This document shows, piece by piece, positions 1 to 11,176 of a stretch of 64,000 nucleotides of DNA. The translations under genes were made by a program, and so were the position numbers. How positions within the stretch are numbered: the first letter of the stretch is position 1; each line of letters opens with the position of its first letter. The notes under the pieces are model-generated. The model made no database searches and was not told where the DNA came from. It saw only the letters and a list, made by a program, of their open reading frames with translations. The stretch spans positions 310,001 to 374,000 of the forward strand of contig MGWH01000002.1 in assembly GCA_001800905.1 (NCBI GenBank), written 5' to 3'. Origin of the DNA: Flavobacteria bacterium GWA2_35_26 (lineage in GTDB: Bacteria; Bacteroidota; Bacteroidia; Flavobacteriales; Flavobacteriaceae).

Positions 1-2322
1 TAAAATCGGGTTTTCAATAATTTCACCACCACCAGCAGTCGATTTTTTAGGCTTAGCCATCAAACCACGCATACCAGTTAACTGACGAATTTGTTCTTTA
101 GATCCCCTTGCTCCAGAGTCAAGCATCATGTAAACAGAGTTGAAACCTTGTTGGTCTTCTCTAATGTTTTTCATTGCTGCTTCTGTCAATTGAGCATTGG
201 TAGAAGTCCATACATCAATAACTTGGTTGTAACGTTCGTTATTAGTGATAAGACCCATGTTATAGTTAGCAGAAATACCTTCAACTTGCTCTCTAGCATC
301 TGCAATTAATTTTGTTTTTTGTTCTGGAATTCTAATATCACCTAATGAGAATGACAATCCACCTTTGAAGGCAAATTTATACCCCATATCTTTCATATTA
401 TCCAAGAAAGCAGCTGTAGTAGGTACATCAGTAACACTTAAAATGTGACCGATAATATCTCTTAAGTTTTTCTTAGTTAATACATCATTGATATATCCAG
501 CAGCTTCAGGAACTACTTCATTAAACAAAACACGACCTGCAGTAGTTTGGATTATTTTGTAAACCAACTCTCCATTTTCGTTAAAATCTTTTGCTCTAAT
601 TTTCACACGAGCATTCAATTCTAATTGTCCTTCGTTTAATGCAATGTTTACCTCTTCAGCAGAATAGAAAGTCAAATCTTGACCTAAAATTTTATGCTCA
701 GGAGTTGACAAACGCTCTTTGGTCATGTAATACAGACCCAAAACCATGTCCTGAGAAGGTACCGTGATAGGTGCTCCATTCGCAGGGTTCAAAATATTGT
801 GAGAAGCCAACATTAATAATTGTGCTTCCAAAATTGCTTCTGGTCCTAATGGCAAGTGAACTGCCATCTGGTCACCATCAAAATCCGCGTTGAACGCCGT
901 ACACACTAAAGGGTGCAATTGGATTGCTTTTCCTTCAATTAATTTGGGTTGGAACGCTTGGATACCTAAACGGTGCAAAGTAGGAGCACGATTCAGTAAT
1001 ACTGGGTGTCCTTTGATTACATTTTCAAGAATGTCCCAAACTACTGGCTCTTTTTTGTCAATAATTTTCTTAGCAGATTTTACTGTTTTAACAATACCTC
1101 TTTCAATCAATTTACGGATTACAAAAGGTTTGTATAATTCAGATGCCATATCTTTTGGGATACCACATTCGAATAATTTCAACTCAGGTCCAACAACAAT
1201 TACCGAACGAGCAGAATAATCTACACGTTTTCCAAGTAAGTTTTGACGGAAACGTCCTTGCTTACCTTTTAATGAATCTGATAATGATTTTAATGGTCTG
1301 TTTGATTCCGTTTTTACTGCAGATGCTTTACGAGTATTGTCGAAAAGTGAATCTACAGATTCTTGCAACATACGTTTTTCGTTTCTCAAGATTACTTCAG
1401 GAGCTTTAATCTCCATCAATCTTTTCAAACGGTTGTTACGAATAATTACACGACGGTATAAATCATTCAAATCAGAAGTAGCAAAACGACCCCCATCAAG
1501 TGGCACAAGTGGACGTAATTCTGGTGGAATAACTGGAACTACTTTCATAATCATCCATTCCGGACGATTTTCACGGTTCAAGTTAGACTCACGGAAAGAT
1601 TCAACTACTTGTAATCTTTTTAATGCTTCTGTTTTACGTTGTTTAGACGTTTCGTTATTTGCACTGTGACGTAAACTGTATGATAACTCATCTAAGTCGA
1701 TACGTGCTAATAAATCCATAATACACTCTGCTCCCATTTTGGCAACAAATTTATTTGGATCAAAATCATCTAAGTATTGATTGTCAGCTGGAAGTGTATC
1801 TAAAATATTCAAATACTCTTCTTCTGTCAAGAAATCTAATCTTTGTAATGGTTCACCCTCAGCATTTTGAGCAATACCAGCTTGGATTACTACGTATCTT
1901 TCGTAGTAAATAATCATATCTAATTTCTTAGATGGCAATCCAAGGATATATCCAATTTTATTTGGAAGCGAACGGAAATACCAGATATGAGCAATTGGCA
2001 CAACAAGGTTGATGTGTCCTACTCTATCTCTACGTACTTTTTTCTCAGTAACTTCTACACCACAACGGTCACAAATGATTCCTTTGTAACGAATTCTTTT
2101 GTATTTTCCACAAGCACATTCAAAATCCTTTACAGGTCCAAAAATTCTTTCGCAGAAAAGTCCGTCACGCTCTGGTTTGTGCGTTCTGTAGTTGATGGTT
2201 TCAGGCTTTAAAACTTCACCTCTTGATTCTTTTAAGATAGATTCAGGAGAAGCAAGTCCTATTGAAATCTTGTCAAACCTTTTTACTTGGTTTTTATCTT
2301 TATTGTTTCTATTATTCATCAT
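1..2322 (-). CDS. rpoC: RNA polymerase beta' subunit, 3' end missing
   Basis: Largest catalytic subunit of RNA polymerase. The reading frame runs open from an ATG-ATG pair ([10 protein letters not shown]) through 774 codons to the left edge, so the C-terminal half is outside the window. Visible are the N-terminal zinc-binding cysteines ([20 protein letters not shown]), the lid/rudder region and, near residue 480, the absolutely conserved NADFDGDQM motif whose three aspartates hold the catalytic magnesium. It lies 266 bp downstream of rpoB in the same orientation, the last member of the rplKAJL-rpoBC cluster. I chose the first ATG of the pair; the second would differ by one residue. Identity is certain. 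Confidence 0.98.
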   Translation of the reverse strand, partial: MMNNRNNKDKNQVKRFDKISIGLASPESILKESRGEVLKPETINYRTHKPERDGLFCERIFGPVKDFECACGKYKRIRYKGIICDRCGVEVTEKKVRRDRVGHINLVVPIAHIWYFRSLPNKIGYILGLPSKKLDMIIYYERYVVIQAGIAQNAEGEPLQRLDFLTEEEYLNILDTLPADNQYLDDFDPNKFVAKMGAECIMDLLARIDLDELSYSLRHSANNETSKQRKTEALKRLQVVESFRESNLNRENRPEWMIMKVVPVIPPELRPLVPLDGGRFATSDLNDLYRRVIIRNNRLKRLMEIKAPEVILRNEKRMLQESVDSLFDNTRKASAVKTESNRPLKSLSDSLKGKQGRFRQNLLGKRVDYSARSVIVVGPELKLFECGIPKDMASELYKPFVIRKLIERGIVKTVKSAKKIIDKKEPVVWDILENVIKGHPVLLNRAPTLHRLGIQAFQPKLIEGKAIQLHPLVCTAFNADFDGDQMAVHLPLGPEAILEAQLLMLASHNILNPANGAPITVPSQDMVLGLYYMTKERLSTPEHKILGQDLTFYSAEEVNIALNEGQLELNARVKIRAKDFNENGELVYKIIQTTAGRVLFNEVVPEAAGYINDVLTKKNLRDIIGHILSVTDVPTTAAFLDNMKDMGYKFAFKGGLSFSLGDIRIPEQKTKLIADAREQVEGISANYNMGLITNNERYNQVIDVWTSTNAQLTEAAMKNIREDQQGFNSVYMMLDSGARGSKEQIRQLTGMRGLMAKPKKSTAGGGEIIENPIL

Positions 2323-2442
2323 AGTTTTTACTATTGATTTAATTGCAATTAAAAAATTGATTTAGATTTATGACTTGTACCAATTAGTGTCTACACTTTT
2401 CAAAACAAACCATTCAGCTAATACCTCGAATTACTTCTCTAA

Positions 2443-2577
2443 ACTTCAAACTTCCTTTGAAGTGCTAGTTACAAAAACCTCTAGGTTTCCATAAAAAATC
2501 GGAACGGTTTACGGGTATAAATCCTTAAAAACTTATTATAAATAAGTATTCAGTTCCAAATGAATGGAACTGAATAC
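2443..2577 (-). promoter_or_regulatory. structured rpoB-rpoC spacer with three hairpins
   Basis: The 266-bp gap between rpoB and rpoC carries three perfect inverted repeats: 8-bp arms at 2443-2450/2456-2463, 6-bp arms at 2475-2480/2483-2488, and 12-bp arms with an 8-nt loop at 2546-2557/2566-2577. The last lies 11 nt after the rpoB stop and is followed on the transcribed strand by a T-rich stretch, so it could be a weak terminator or an RNase processing site that sets the rpoB to rpoC ratio. No ORF or promoter is obvious in the gap. The structures are seen directly; the role is inferred. Confidence 0.5.
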
Positions 2578-2588
2578 AGCATTCTTTT

Positions 2589-5500
2589 TTATTCTTCTAA
2601 TCTGATATCTAAACCAAGACCTTTCAATTCATGCATTAATACATTGAATGATTCTGGCAATCCTGGTTCTGGCATAGACTCTCCCTTAACGATTGCTTCG
2701 TAAGTTTTAGCTCTACCAATAACATCATCAGATTTAACAGTCAAGATTTCTCTCAATGTACTTGATGCTCCATAAGCTTCAAGTGCCCAAACCTCCATCT
2801 CTCCAAAACGTTGACCTCCAAATTGAGCTTTACCACCCAATGGTTGTTGTGTAATCAACGAGTATGGTCCGATAGAACGTGCGTGCATTTTATCATCTAC
2901 CATGTGTCCTAATTTCAACATGTAGATTACACCCACTGTAGCTGCTTGGTGGAAACGTTCTCCAGTACCTCCATCATAAAGATGTGTATGTCCAAAACGT
3001 GGTACACCTGCTTCATCTGTCAAGGCATTGATTTCGTCTAGAGAAGCACCATCAAAAATTGGAGTAGCAAATTTTCTACCCAAGTTCATTCCAGCCCATC
3101 CTAAAACGGTTTCATAGATCTGACCAATGTTCATACGAGATGGTACCCCAAGTGGATTCAATACGATATCTACTGGTGTTCCGTCTTCCAAGAAAGGCAT
3201 ATCTTCATGACGAACGATACGAGCAACAATACCTTTGTTACCGTGACGACCCGCCATTTTATCCCCAACTTTCAACTTACGTTTTTTAGCGATATATACT
3301 TTCGCTAATTTCAAGATTCCAGCTGGCAATTCATCTCCAACAGTAATCGTGAATTTCTCTCTACGTAACGCTCCTTGTAAGTCGTTCAATTTAATTTTAT
3401 AGTTATGAATTAAATCATTCACCATTTTATTAGTCGCCTCATCAGCTACCCATTGACCTTTACTTAAGTGAGCAAAATCTTCAACAGCATACAACATTTT
3501 TTGAGTGTATTTTTTACCTTTTGGCAATACTTCTTCACCCAAATCGTTCATAACACCTTGCGATGTTTTACCGTTTACGATTACGAACAATTTCTCTACT
3601 AATTTGTCTTTTAATTCAACAAATTTGGTTTCGAATTCCAATTCAAGTGCTGTTAAAGCATCTTTATCTTGTGTTCTCTTACGTTTATCTTTTACCGCTC
3701 TTGCGAATAATTTTTTATCTAAAACCACACCGTGTAAAGATGGAGATGCTTTTAATGACGCATCTTTCACATCACCTGCTTTATCCCCGAAGATCGCACG
3801 AAGCAATTTCTCTTCTGGAGTAGGATCTGATTCTCCTTTTGGTGTAATTTTTCCGATCAAAATGTCACCAGGTTTTACCTCGGCTCCAATTCTAATCATA
3901 CCGTTTTCGTCCAAATCTTTAGTAGCTTCTTCAGAAACGTTAGGAATATCATTCGTTAACTCTTCATTACCTAATTTAGTGTCTCTTACTTCTAATGAAT
4001 AATCATCCACGTGAATAGAGGTAAAGATATCGTCACGAACTACTTTCTCAGAAATTACAATCGCATCCTCAAAGTTGTACCCTTTCCAAGGCATGAAGGC
4101 TACTTTTAGGTTTCTACCCAAAGCCAACTCTCCATTTTGAGTAGCATATCCTTCAGATAAAACTTGACCTGGAACTACTCTATCCCCTTTTCTTACGATA
4201 GGTTTCAAGTTGATACTTGTTCCTTGGTTGGTTTTTCTAAATTTAATTAAGTTGTATGTTTTCTCATCGGTATCAAAACTTACCATTCTTTCTTCTTCAG
4301 AACGATCGTATTTAATAGTAATGATATTCGCATCAACGTATTCAATTGTTCCGTGTCCTTCAGCATTAATTAATACTCTAGAATCCGAAGCCACTTGACG
4401 CTCTAAACCAGTTCCTACAATTGGAGCTTCTGGGCGAATTAATGGTACAGCTTGACGCATCATGTTGGATCCCATCAACGCACGGTTCGCATCATCATGT
4501 TCCAAGAATGGAATCAATGAAGCTGAAATCGAAGCAATTTGGTTAGGAGCAACGTCAGTATAATGAACATTAGTTGGTTCAATTACAGGGAAATCACCTT
4601 CTTGACGTGCAATTACATTATCGGCAGTAATTTTACCTGAATTATCCATTTGAATGTTCGCTTGCGCAATCATCATTCCTTCTTCTTCTTCAGCGCTCAA
4701 GTAAACAGGAGTTGACTCTAAATCAACTACACCATTAGTTACTTTACGGTACGGAGTTTCAATGAATCCCATACCATTCACTTTAGCATACACCCCAAGA
4801 GATGAAATCAAACCAATGTTTGGTCCCTCAGGAGTTTCAATTGGACATAAACGTCCGTAGTGGGTATAGTGAACGTCACGCACCTCAAAACCGGCTCTTT
4901 CTCTTGAAAGCCCACCTGGTCCTAGGGCAGATAATCTTCTTTTGTGTGTGATCTCAGCTAATGGATTCGTTTGATCCATAAATTGAGACAATTGGTTTGT
5001 ACCAAAGAAAGAGTTGATTACTGATGATAATGTTTTAGCATTAATCAAATCAATAGGTGTAAACACCTCGTTATCTCTAACGTTCATTCGCTCTCTAATA
5101 GTTCTAGCCATACGAGCTAAACCAACACCGAATTGTTGAGACAATTGTTCACCAACTGTTCTCACACGACGGTTTGATAAGTGATCAATATCATCAATCT
5201 CTGCTTTAGAGTTGATCAATTCGATCAAATATTTAACAATGGTAATGATATCTTCTTTGGTAAGCACTTGCTTTTCCATAGGGATATCCAAACCAAGTTT
5301 TTTGTTCATTCTGTAACGACCTACCTCACCTAAGTTGTAACGTTGGTCAGAGAAGAACAATTTATCGATAATGCCTCGAGCAGTTTCTTCATCAGGCGGT
5401 TCTGCGTTACGCAATTGTCTGTAGATATGCTCAACAGCTTCTTTTTCAGAGTTTGTTGGGTCTTTTTGTAACGTATTGTGAATGATAGCATAATCACCTT

Positions 5501-6401
5501 GATTAGCATCTTCTTTATGTAACAAAATAGATTTAACGTTCGATTCGATGATTTCTTCCACATTATCTTTGTCGATAATGGTATCTCTATCAAGGATGAT
5601 CTCGTTACGTTCGATAGAAACCACTTCACCAGTATCTTCGTCAACGAAGTCTTCGTGCCATGTATTCAATACACGAGCGGCTAATTTTCTACCAATATAT
5701 TTTTTAAGTCCTGTTTTAGAAACTTTAATTTCTTCAGCAAGGTCAAAAATTTCAAGGATATCTTTATCTCTTTCAAAACCAATAGCTCTAAATAAAGTAG
5801 TTACTGGTAATTTTTTCTTTCTATCGATATACGCATACATTACGCTATTGATATCGGTAGAAAATTCTATCCAAGAACCTTTAAAAGGAATTACTCGGGC
5901 AGAATATAATTTTGTTCCATTGGCATGGAATGATTGTCCAAAGAAAACACCTGGTGATCTATGCAATTGAGAAACAACTACACGTTCAGCACCATTGATA
6001 ACAAAAGTACCAGATGGAGTCATGTAAGGAATTGTTCCAAGATATACATCCTGTACAATAGTTTCAAAGTCTTCGTGTTCTGGATCGGTACAATACAGTT
6101 TTAAACGTGCTTTTAAAGGCACACTATACGTTAGACCTCTTTCTATACATTCTTGAATTGTATAACGTGGTGGATCTACAAAATAATCGAGAAATTCTAA
6201 TACAAAGTTATTCCTTGTATCTGTGATTGGGAAGTTTTCCATGAAGGTGTTGTACAACCCTTCGTCGCCTCTTTCGTCAGATTTAGTTTCCAATTGGAAG
6301 AAATCTTTAAACGATTTTACCTGAACATCTAGAAAATCTGGATAGGCAGGAATATTTTTTGTAGAGGCAAAATTCAATCTTTCAGTCTGATTCGTTATCA
6401 T
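2589..6401 (-). CDS. rpoB: RNA polymerase beta subunit
   Basis: Second catalytic subunit of RNA polymerase, 1270 residues. The start chosen is [13 protein letters not shown] at 6401; an in-frame extension to 6482 adds 27 lysine-rich residues that do not look like RpoB and run through non-coding sequence. Conserved stretches are visible throughout, including the rifampicin-binding region ([20 protein letters not shown], then [20 protein letters not shown]), the [11 protein letters not shown] segment, [14 protein letters not shown] and the C-terminal [20 protein letters not shown]. The rifampicin pocket shows the wild-type residues, so sensitivity is expected at that site. It follows rplL after a hairpin-rich 260-bp gap and precedes rpoC. 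Confidence 0.98.
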   Translation of the reverse strand: MITNQTERLNFASTKNIPAYPDFLDVQVKSFKDFFQLETKSDERGDEGLYNTFMENFPITDTRNNFVLEFLDYFVDPPRYTIQECIERGLTYSVPLKARLKLYCTDPEHEDFETIVQDVYLGTIPYMTPSGTFVINGAERVVVSQLHRSPGVFFGQSFHANGTKLYSARVIPFKGSWIEFSTDINSVMYAYIDRKKKLPVTTLFRAIGFERDKDILEIFDLAEEIKVSKTGLKKYIGRKLAARVLNTWHEDFVDEDTGEVVSIERNEIILDRDTIIDKDNVEEIIESNVKSILLHKEDANQGDYAIIHNTLQKDPTNSEKEAVEHIYRQLRNAEPPDEETARGIIDKLFFSDQRYNLGEVGRYRMNKKLGLDIPMEKQVLTKEDIITIVKYLIELINSKAEIDDIDHLSNRRVRTVGEQLSQQFGVGLARMARTIRERMNVRDNEVFTPIDLINAKTLSSVINSFFGTNQLSQFMDQTNPLAEITHKRRLSALGPGGLSRERAGFEVRDVHYTHYGRLCPIETPEGPNIGLISSLGVYAKVNGMGFIETPYRKVTNGVVDLESTPVYLSAEEEEGMMIAQANIQMDNSGKITADNVIARQEGDFPVIEPTNVHYTDVAPNQIASISASLIPFLEHDDANRALMGSNMMRQAVPLIRPEAPIVGTGLERQVASDSRVLINAEGHGTIEYVDANIITIKYDRSEEERMVSFDTDEKTYNLIKFRKTNQGTSINLKPIVRKGDRVVPGQVLSEGYATQNGELALGRNLKVAFMPWKGYNFEDAIVISEKVVRDDIFTSIHVDDYSLEVRDTKLGNEELTNDIPNVSEEATKDLDENGMIRIGAEVKPGDILIGKITPKGESDPTPEEKLLRAIFGDKAGDVKDASLKASPSLHGVVLDKKLFARAVKDKRKRTQDKDALTALELEFETKFVELKDKLVEKLFVIVNGKTSQGVMNDLGEEVLPKGKKYTQKMLYAVEDFAHLSKGQWVADEATNKMVNDLIHNYKIKLNDLQGALRREKFTITVGDELPAGILKLAKVYIAKKRKLKVGDKMAGRHGNKGIVARIVRHEDMPFLEDGTPVDIVLNPLGVPSRMNIGQIYETVLGWAGMNLGRKFATPIFDGASLDEINALTDEAGVPRFGHTHLYDGGTGERFHQAATVGVIYMLKLGHMVDDKMHARSIGPYSLITQQPLGGKAQFGGQRFGEMEVWALEAYGASSTLREILTVKSDDVIGRAKTYEAIVKGESMPEPGLPESFNVLMHELKGLGLDIRLEE

Positions 6402-6562
6402 CGATGGACAAAATTTTGATTTAAAAAAAGTAATTTTTTGTGTAAAAACACTGTTTAATTTATACTTTCTTTTTGTAACCAATACATCTTTAAAAGCAAT
6501 CTAAAATAGGCTACTCTTTTTCTTCGTATTGATCAAAAACTTTTTCGTATTTTAAACTAATT

Positions 6563-6593
6563 TATAATAAAATTGGTTAATAATTTTATTATA
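6563..6593 (-). other. AT-rich 12-bp inverted repeat upstream of rpoB
   Basis: Perfect arms 6563-6574 and 6582-6593 with a 7-nt loop, made only of A and T. It follows the GC-richer hairpin at 6602-6639 in the direction of transcription, and its right arm can pair alternatively with 6541-6550 (TTTTTCGTAT against ATACGAAAAA). Competing pairings are the kind of arrangement found in attenuators, but this is inferred only from complementarity. Confidence 0.45.
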
Positions 6594-6639
6594 CGAAAAA
6601 TGGTTTAGGTCATTGAGTACAGTACTCAAGACCTAAACC
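6594..6639 (-). terminator. rplL-rpoB hairpin (partial terminator/attenuator)
   Basis: On the minus strand a long stem (arms 6630-6639 with 6602-6611, extended by 6622-6628 with 6614-6620) starts 22 nt after the rplL stop and is followed by ATTTTT, the form of an intrinsic terminator. Since rpoB has no other obvious promoter and must be transcribed, it probably stops only part of the transcription, as the rplL-rpoB attenuator does in Escherichia coli. Confidence 0.65.
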
Positions 6640-6661
6640 TTGTTCTAAAACTATGTAAAAG

Positions 6662-7033
6662 TTATTTTAACTCAACAACAGCTCCAGCTTCTTCTAAAGA
6701 TTTTTTAAGCCCTTCAGCTTCTTCTTTAGATACACCTTCTTTCACGTTGCTTGGAGCACCGTCAACTACATCTTTAGCTTCTTTCAAACCTAAACCTGTA
6801 AGTTCTTTTACTAACTTAACAACTGCTAATTTAGAAGCACCTGCATCTTTCAATACTACTGTAAATTCTGATTGCTCAGAAGCTCCACCAGCATCAGCAC
6901 CACCAGCAGCAACTACTACAGCTGCAGCAGCAGGCTCGATACCATACTCATCTTTTAATATTGTTGCTAATTCGTTAACTTCTTTTACTGTTAGGTTAAC
7001 TAATTGTTCTGCGAATTGTTTCAAATCTGCCAT
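6662..7033 (-). CDS. rplL: 50S ribosomal protein bL12 (L7/L12)
   Basis: Stalk protein of the large ribosomal subunit, present in several copies and recruiting GTPase translation factors. The 123-residue product has the usual order: N-terminal dimerisation helices ([19 protein letters not shown]), an Ala/Gly-rich flexible hinge at about 35-50, and the globular C-terminal domain ([39 protein letters not shown]). Length and sequence are normal for the family. It follows rplJ by 82 bp, a longer gap than others in this ribosomal-protein run, and is followed by a terminator-like hairpin. Confidence 0.98.
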   Translation of the reverse strand: MADLKQFAEQLVNLTVKEVNELATILKDEYGIEPAAAAVVVAAGGADAGGASEQSEFTVVLKDAGASKLAVVKLVKELTGLGLKEAKDVVDGAPSNVKEGVSKEEAEGLKKSLEEAGAVVELK

Positions 7034-7115
7034 TTTTTCTATCGTTTTAAAATGATTTGTAAAATATAATTTATTATTGTGCGCGTTATCTACACTTAAT
7101 GTAAGCCATGCTTAA

Positions 7116-7610
7116 TTAAGCAACCTCTTCGTCTTTGAAGTGGTTTTGAAGAGCAGAAATAACTCGTTGTGCTGGTGATTGAAGTAATCCAATGATTTCG
7201 CCAATAAGTTCTTCTTTCGATTTGATAGTAGCCAAAGCTTCTAATTGATCGTCTCCAATGTAAATTTCAGAATTAATGAAAGCTCCTTTTAATACGGGCT
7301 TATCCGATTTTTTTCTGAAATCTTTAATTATTTTTCCAGGTGCATTAGCTATATCTGAAATAAAGATAGCGCTGTTACCAGTTAACACTGATGGCAAGTC
7401 ACCATAATCATTATCAGAAGCCTCCATTGCTTTTGCAAGCAAAGTGTTTTTTACAACCTCTAATTTAATGCCTGCTTTAAAACAAGCTCTTCTTAAGTCT
7501 GAAGTAGTCTCTGCATTAAGTCCAGAAATATCAGATACATAAATGATATTTGTACCAGCTAACTGTGCAGTTAATTCTTCAATCGCGATTGATTTTTCTT
7601 CTCTAGTCAT
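7116..7610 (-). CDS. rplJ: 50S ribosomal protein uL10
   Basis: Base of the ribosomal stalk; it binds 23S rRNA and carries bL12 dimers on its C-terminal helix. The 164 residues begin MTREEKSIAIEELTAQLAGTN and show the family segment RRACFKAGIKLEVVKNTLLAKAM and a C-terminal helix ending ALQNHFKDEEVA. It is 22 bp downstream of rplA, so the L10 leader seen in enterobacteria is not present here; autoregulation, if any, must act elsewhere. A 14-bp perfect palindrome (7109-7122) overlaps its stop codon. Confidence 0.97.
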   Translation of the reverse strand: MTREEKSIAIEELTAQLAGTNIIYVSDISGLNAETTSDLRRACFKAGIKLEVVKNTLLAKAMEASDNDYGDLPSVLTGNSAIFISDIANAPGKIIKDFRKKSDKPVLKGAFINSEIYIGDDQLEALATIKSKEELIGEIIGLLQSPAQRVISALQNHFKDEEVA

Positions 7611-7632
7611 ACTAAAAATTATTAACTACCAA

Positions 7633-8322
7633 TTATACTGCTTTTGGATCCAATGCAATTGCAGGACTCATTGTGCTTGTAAGGTGAATACCTTTAATGT
7701 AGGTACCTTTAGCAGCAGTTGGTTTAAGTTTGATTAATGTTTGAATAATTTCGTGTGCATTGTCATAGATTTTATCAGCATCAAAAGATACTTTACCTAT
7801 TCCAGCATGTACGATACCAGTTTTGTCAACTTTGAAATCGATTTTACCAGCTTTAACTTCTTGAACTGCTTTTGCAACATCCATAGTTACCGTACCTGTT
7901 TTTGGGTTTGGCATTAAACCTCTAGGTCCTAAAACACGACCTAATGGACCTAATTTACCCATAACAGCAGGCATAGTGATGATTACATCAATATCAGTCC
8001 AACCGTCTTTAATTTTTTGAAGGTAATCATCTAAACCAACGTGGTCTGCACCAGCCGCTTTAGCTTCAGCTTCTTTATCTGGAGTTACAAGAGCCAAAAC
8101 TCTTACATCTTTACCAGTTCCATGAGGTAATGTTACCACACCTCTAACCATTTGATTCGCTTTTCTAGGATCTACTCCTAAACGTACTGCGATATCAACA
8201 GACTCATCAAATTTTGCAGAAGCAATCACTTTAATTAATGCCGCAGCATCTTTTAAAGAATACAATTTGTTCTTTTCAATTTTTGAAGCAGCCTCTTTTT
8301 GCTTTTTTGTCAATTTTGCCAT
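7633..8322 (-). CDS. rplA: 50S ribosomal protein uL1
   Basis: L1-stalk protein of the large subunit and, in many bacteria, the translational repressor of its own operon. 229 residues, normal length, with the diagnostic segment [21 protein letters not shown] and the C-terminal [15 protein letters not shown]. It follows rplK by 13 bp, the usual rplK-rplA pair. Confidence 0.98.
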   Translation of the reverse strand: MAKLTKKQKEAASKIEKNKLYSLKDAAALIKVIASAKFDESVDIAVRLGVDPRKANQMVRGVVTLPHGTGKDVRVLALVTPDKEAEAKAAGADHVGLDDYLQKIKDGWTDIDVIITMPAVMGKLGPLGRVLGPRGLMPNPKTGTVTMDVAKAVQEVKAGKIDFKVDKTGIVHAGIGKVSFDADKIYDNAHEIIQTLIKLKPTAAKGTYIKGIHLTSTMSPAIALDPKAV

Positions 8323-8335
8323 GTCTTTCTCTTAA

Positions 8336-8773
8336 TTAAAAAGGAGCGTCTCCTGATACAGTTATACCCATAGATCTAGCTGTTCCAGCAACCATACTCA
8401 TAGCAGACTCAATTGTGAATGCATTTAAGTCAGGCATTTTGTCTTCAGCAATAGCTCTAATTTGTTCCCAAGTAACACTAGCTACTTTTTTACGATTAGG
8501 CTCACCAGAACCAGATTTTAGCTTTGCAGCTTCCAATAACTGAACTGCTGCTGGAGGAGTCTTAACGACAAAATCAAATGATTTGTCTTTGTACACAGTG
8601 ATTTGCACTGGACAAATTTTGCCAGGTTTATCTTGAGTTCTAGCATTAAATTGCTTACAGAACTCCATGATGTTTACCCCAGCAGCTCCTAAAGCAGGTC
8701 CAACCGGTGGCGACGGATTCGCAGCACCTCCCTTAACTTGTAGTTTAACTACCTTACTAATTTCTTTAGCCAT
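8336..8773 (-). CDS. rplK: 50S ribosomal protein uL11
   Basis: Part of the GTPase-associated centre; binds the 1067 region of 23S rRNA and the antibiotic thiostrepton. 145 residues with the N-terminal proline-rich segment ([20 protein letters not shown]) and the C-terminal rRNA-binding domain ending [16 protein letters not shown]. It lies 67 bp downstream of nusG and starts the ribosomal-protein part of the operon. Confidence 0.98.
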   Translation of the reverse strand: MAKEISKVVKLQVKGGAANPSPPVGPALGAAGVNIMEFCKQFNARTQDKPGKICPVQITVYKDKSFDFVVKTPPAAVQLLEAAKLKSGSGEPNRKKVASVTWEQIRAIAEDKMPDLNAFTIESAMSMVAGTARSMGITVSGDAPF

Positions 8774-8840
8774 TTTTTAAAAAATTTAACATCACACTCA
8801 ATGGAAGCGAGAGTAATGGTTATTATAGATGTAACAAAAA

Positions 8841-9392
8841 TTATACTTTTTCAACTTGCATAAAACTCAACTCTAATGGTGTTTTTCTTCCGAAAATTTT
8901 CACCATTACTTCAAGCTTACGCTTTTCTTCATTTATTTTTTCAACTGTACCGTTGAAACCATTGAAAGGTCCATCAATAACCTTAATTGTTTCACCTAAG
9001 TTGAATGGTATTGCTTGAGTATCTGTAGTAACAGCTAGCTCATCTACTTTACCTAACATTCTATTTACTTCTGCTACTCTTAAAGGAACTGGTTCCCCGT
9101 TTTTAGTTTCACCTAAAAACCCAATAACACTAGTGATAGACTTAATAATATGAGGAATCTCACCAACTAAGTTAGCTTCAATCATAACGTAACCAGGAAA
9201 ATAAACTTTATCCTTAGCTATCTTTTTACCATCTTTAACGGTAACAATTTTTTCTGTTGGAACCAGTACTTGAGAAACATAATCTCCCATACCCAAACGA
9301 GCAATTTCAGTCTCGATATAAGCTTTAACCTTATTCTCTTGACCGCTCACTGCACGAACGACATACCATTTCTTACTATTATTATCTGTCAT
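8841..9392 (-). CDS. nusG: transcription termination/antitermination factor NusG
   Basis: Elongation factor that binds RNA polymerase and links it to Rho or to the ribosome. The NGN domain (KKWYVVRAVSGQENKVKAYI) occupies the first 110 residues and a KOW domain (IKVIDGPFNGFNGTVEKINEE) the end. Two adjacent ATGs are available; I chose the second (MTDNNSKK), giving 183 residues, because flavobacterial NusG usually starts there. It sits 10 bp after secE, the standard secE-nusG pair. Confidence 0.97.
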   Translation of the reverse strand: MTDNNSKKWYVVRAVSGQENKVKAYIETEIARLGMGDYVSQVLVPTEKIVTVKDGKKIAKDKVYFPGYVMIEANLVGEIPHIIKSITSVIGFLGETKNGEPVPLRVAEVNRMLGKVDELAVTTDTQAIPFNLGETIKVIDGPFNGFNGTVEKINEEKRKLEVMVKIFGRKTPLELSFMQVEKV

Positions 9393-9402
9393 CACAAAAA
9401 AA

Positions 9403-9600
9403 TTACGCTTTTAACCAGTTAAAAAATCCAGCTAATGCTTTCGCAAAAACCTCATCTACTCCCCAAGTTGCCAAGGCGAATACTACTGAAAAAACAGCAA
9501 CAACAATTGTTAGACGTTGTACTTCAGACCAAGCTGGCCAAGTTACATTTGATTTTAACTCTTCAAATGCTTCCGATATGTAATTAACAACTTTTGTCAT
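9403..9600 (-). CDS. secE: preprotein translocase subunit SecE
   Basis: Small essential subunit of the SecYEG channel in the inner membrane. The 65-residue product has an amphipathic N-terminal segment (YISEAFEELKSNVTWPAWSEVQR) and one membrane helix (LTIVVAVFSVVFALATWGVD), the short one-helix form usual outside enterobacteria. It starts 16 bp downstream of tRNA-Trp, the conserved tuf-tRNA-Trp-secE-nusG order. Confidence 0.96.
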   Translation of the reverse strand: MTKVVNYISEAFEELKSNVTWPAWSEVQRLTIVVAVFSVVFALATWGVDEVFAKALAGFFNWLKA

Positions 9601-9616
9601 TATGATATATATTTTG

Positions 9617-9687
9617 CACGGGCGGAGGGATTCGAACCCCCATCAACGGTTTTGGAGACCGCTATTCTACCCTTGAACTACGCCCGT
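9617..9687 (-). tRNA. tRNA-Trp (CCA)
   Basis: A 71-nt cloverleaf on the minus strand. Acceptor arms ACGGGCG/CGCCCGT pair fully; the anticodon loop reads CTCCAAA, giving CCA for UGG; the T arm contains TTCGAAT. CCA is not encoded. It lies between tuf and secE. Confidence 0.96.
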
Positions 9688-9696
9688 TTGTTAATA

Positions 9697-9726
9697 AAAG
9701 CCAGTAATGTTTCCACTACTGGCTTT
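9697..9726 (-). terminator. hairpin after tuf
   Basis: Perfect 10-bp arms (9697-9706, 9717-9726) with a 10-nt loop lie 22 nt past the tuf stop; on the minus strand the stem runs into TTTTATT. It fits a weak intrinsic terminator for tuf, or a 3' processing structure separating the tuf mRNA from tRNA-Trp. Confidence 0.5.
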
Positions 9727-9748
9727 AAAAAATTATACTTTAAAAGTA

Positions 9749-10933
9749 CTATAGAATTTCAGTTACCTGACCAGCACCTACAGTTCTACCACCTTCACGG
9801 ATAGCGAAACGTAGACCTACATTCATAGCGATTTCGCTCAATAATTTAACTTCAATAGTTAAGTTATCTCCAGGCATCACCATTTCTACACCAGCAGGCA
9901 AAGTAATTACACCTGTTACGTCTGTTGTACGAACATAGAATTGTGGACGGTAGTTATTGTGGAATGGTGTGTGACGACCACCTTCTTCTTTTTTCAAGAT
10001 ATACACCTCAGCTTTGAAGTGAGCGTGTGGTTTAACAGAACCTGGTTTTACAATAACCATACCTCTTTTAATATCTTCTTTAGCAACACCTCTTAACAAG
10101 ATACCTGCGTTATCTCCAGCCTCACCTCTATCAAGGATTTGACGGAACATTTCGATACCAGTAATAGTAGATGTCAATTTCTCAGCACCCATACCGATGA
10201 TTTCAACTGGATCTCCAGTATTACAAACTCCAGTTTCGATACGACCTGTAGCAACAGTTCCACGACCTGTAATTGTAAATACATCTTCGATTGGCATCAA
10301 AAATGGTTTTTCAGTATCACGTACTGGCTCTTCAATCCAAGCATCAACAGCTTCCATCAATTCAATGATTTTAGGAACCCAGTTTGGATCATTATTCAAT
10401 CCACCTAAAGCAGAACCTTGAACAACAGGACCATTATCTCCATCATATTCGTAGAAAGATAATAAATCTCTGATTTCCATTTCTACTAATTCTAATAATT
10501 CCGCGTCATCAACCATATCCACTTTGTTCATGAATACAACGATTCTTGGAATACCTACCTGACGTCCTAAAAGGATGTGCTCACGTGTTTGTGGCATTGG
10601 ACCATCTGTAGCAGCAACTACTAAGATAGCGCCGTCCATTTGAGCAGCACCAGTAACCATGTTCTTAACGTAATCCGCGTGACCTGGACAGTCAACGTGA
10701 GCGTAGTGACGGTTAGCTGTTTCATACTCTACGTGTGAAGTATTAATTGTAATACCTCTTTCTTTTTCTTCTGGAGCATTATCAATTTGATCAAATGATT
10801 TTGCTTGACAGTAACCAGCATCAGATAATACTTTCGTGATTGCTGCTGTTAAAGTTGTTTTACCGTGATCCACGTGTCCGATCGTACCAATATTTAAGTG
10901 TGGTTTCGAACGGTTAAAGGTTTCTTTTGCCAT
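9749..10933 (-). CDS. tuf: elongation factor Tu
   Basis: GTPase that brings aminoacyl-tRNA to the ribosome. 394 residues, standard length. G motifs are intact: [10 protein letters not shown] near residue 19, DCPGHADYV near 81, NKVDM near 136. The effector region has [16 protein letters not shown]. The C-terminal barrels end [19 protein letters not shown]. It stands between tRNA-Thr(GGU) and tRNA-Trp, an arrangement shared with tufB loci of distant bacteria. Confidence 0.98.
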   Translation of the reverse strand: MAKETFNRSKPHLNIGTIGHVDHGKTTLTAAITKVLSDAGYCQAKSFDQIDNAPEEKERGITINTSHVEYETANRHYAHVDCPGHADYVKNMVTGAAQMDGAILVVAATDGPMPQTREHILLGRQVGIPRIVVFMNKVDMVDDAELLELVEMEIRDLLSFYEYDGDNGPVVQGSALGGLNNDPNWVPKIIELMEAVDAWIEEPVRDTEKPFLMPIEDVFTITGRGTVATGRIETGVCNTGDPVEIIGMGAEKLTSTITGIEMFRQILDRGEAGDNAGILLRGVAKEDIKRGMVIVKPGSVKPHAHFKAEVYILKKEEGGRHTPFHNNYRPQFYVRTTDVTGVITLPAGVEMVMPGDNLTIEVKLLSEIAMNVGLRFAIREGGRTVGAGQVTEIL

Positions 10934-10990
10934 TTTACTTAATTTTTAATCTTAGTTTATATTTATTAGTGTTCAAATATTCTTTTTTTG

Positions 10991-11062
10991 AGCCAATGAC
11001 GGGAATTGAACCCGTGACCTCTTCCTTACCAAGGAAGCACTCTACCCCTGAGCTACACCGGC
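10991..11062 (-). tRNA. tRNA-Thr (GGU)
   Basis: 72-nt cloverleaf on the minus strand. Acceptor GCCGGTG pairs with CATTGGC using two G-U pairs; the anticodon stem TTCCT/AGGAA encloses GGT. It lies 57 bp upstream of tuf and is probably processed from the same transcript. Confidence 0.95.
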
Positions 11063-11134
11063 AAGGATTGTAAAGTTTTCACCGGCGAACTTAAATTTAA
11101 ATCCTGTAAAAGATTTTAACTTTAAGTCATGTTA

Positions 11135-11176
11135 GGATTACAAGCTAGCTTGTGATCCGTAAGGGTGAACCCTTAC
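11135..11176 (-). repeat. tandem hairpins in the Tyr-Thr tRNA spacer
   Basis: Two adjacent inverted repeats: 11135-11158 (11-bp arms with one mismatch around a 14-bp perfect palindrome ACAAGCTAGCTTGT) and 11159-11176 (8-bp perfect arms GTAAGGGT/ACCCTTAC with a 2-nt loop). Further AT-rich complementary arms follow at about 11180-11238. The 176-bp spacer holds no tRNA that I can fold. Confidence 0.6.

Noticed and set aside
3505..4002. Long plus-strand open frames opposite rpoB and other minus-strand genes
   Set aside because: They are antisense shadows of strongly conserved coding sequence; no promoter, signal or family resemblance was seen.
6402..6482. 27-codon N-terminal extension of RpoB
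   Set aside because: The residues do not resemble RpoB, and [11 protein letters not shown] at 6401 is the usual flavobacterial start.
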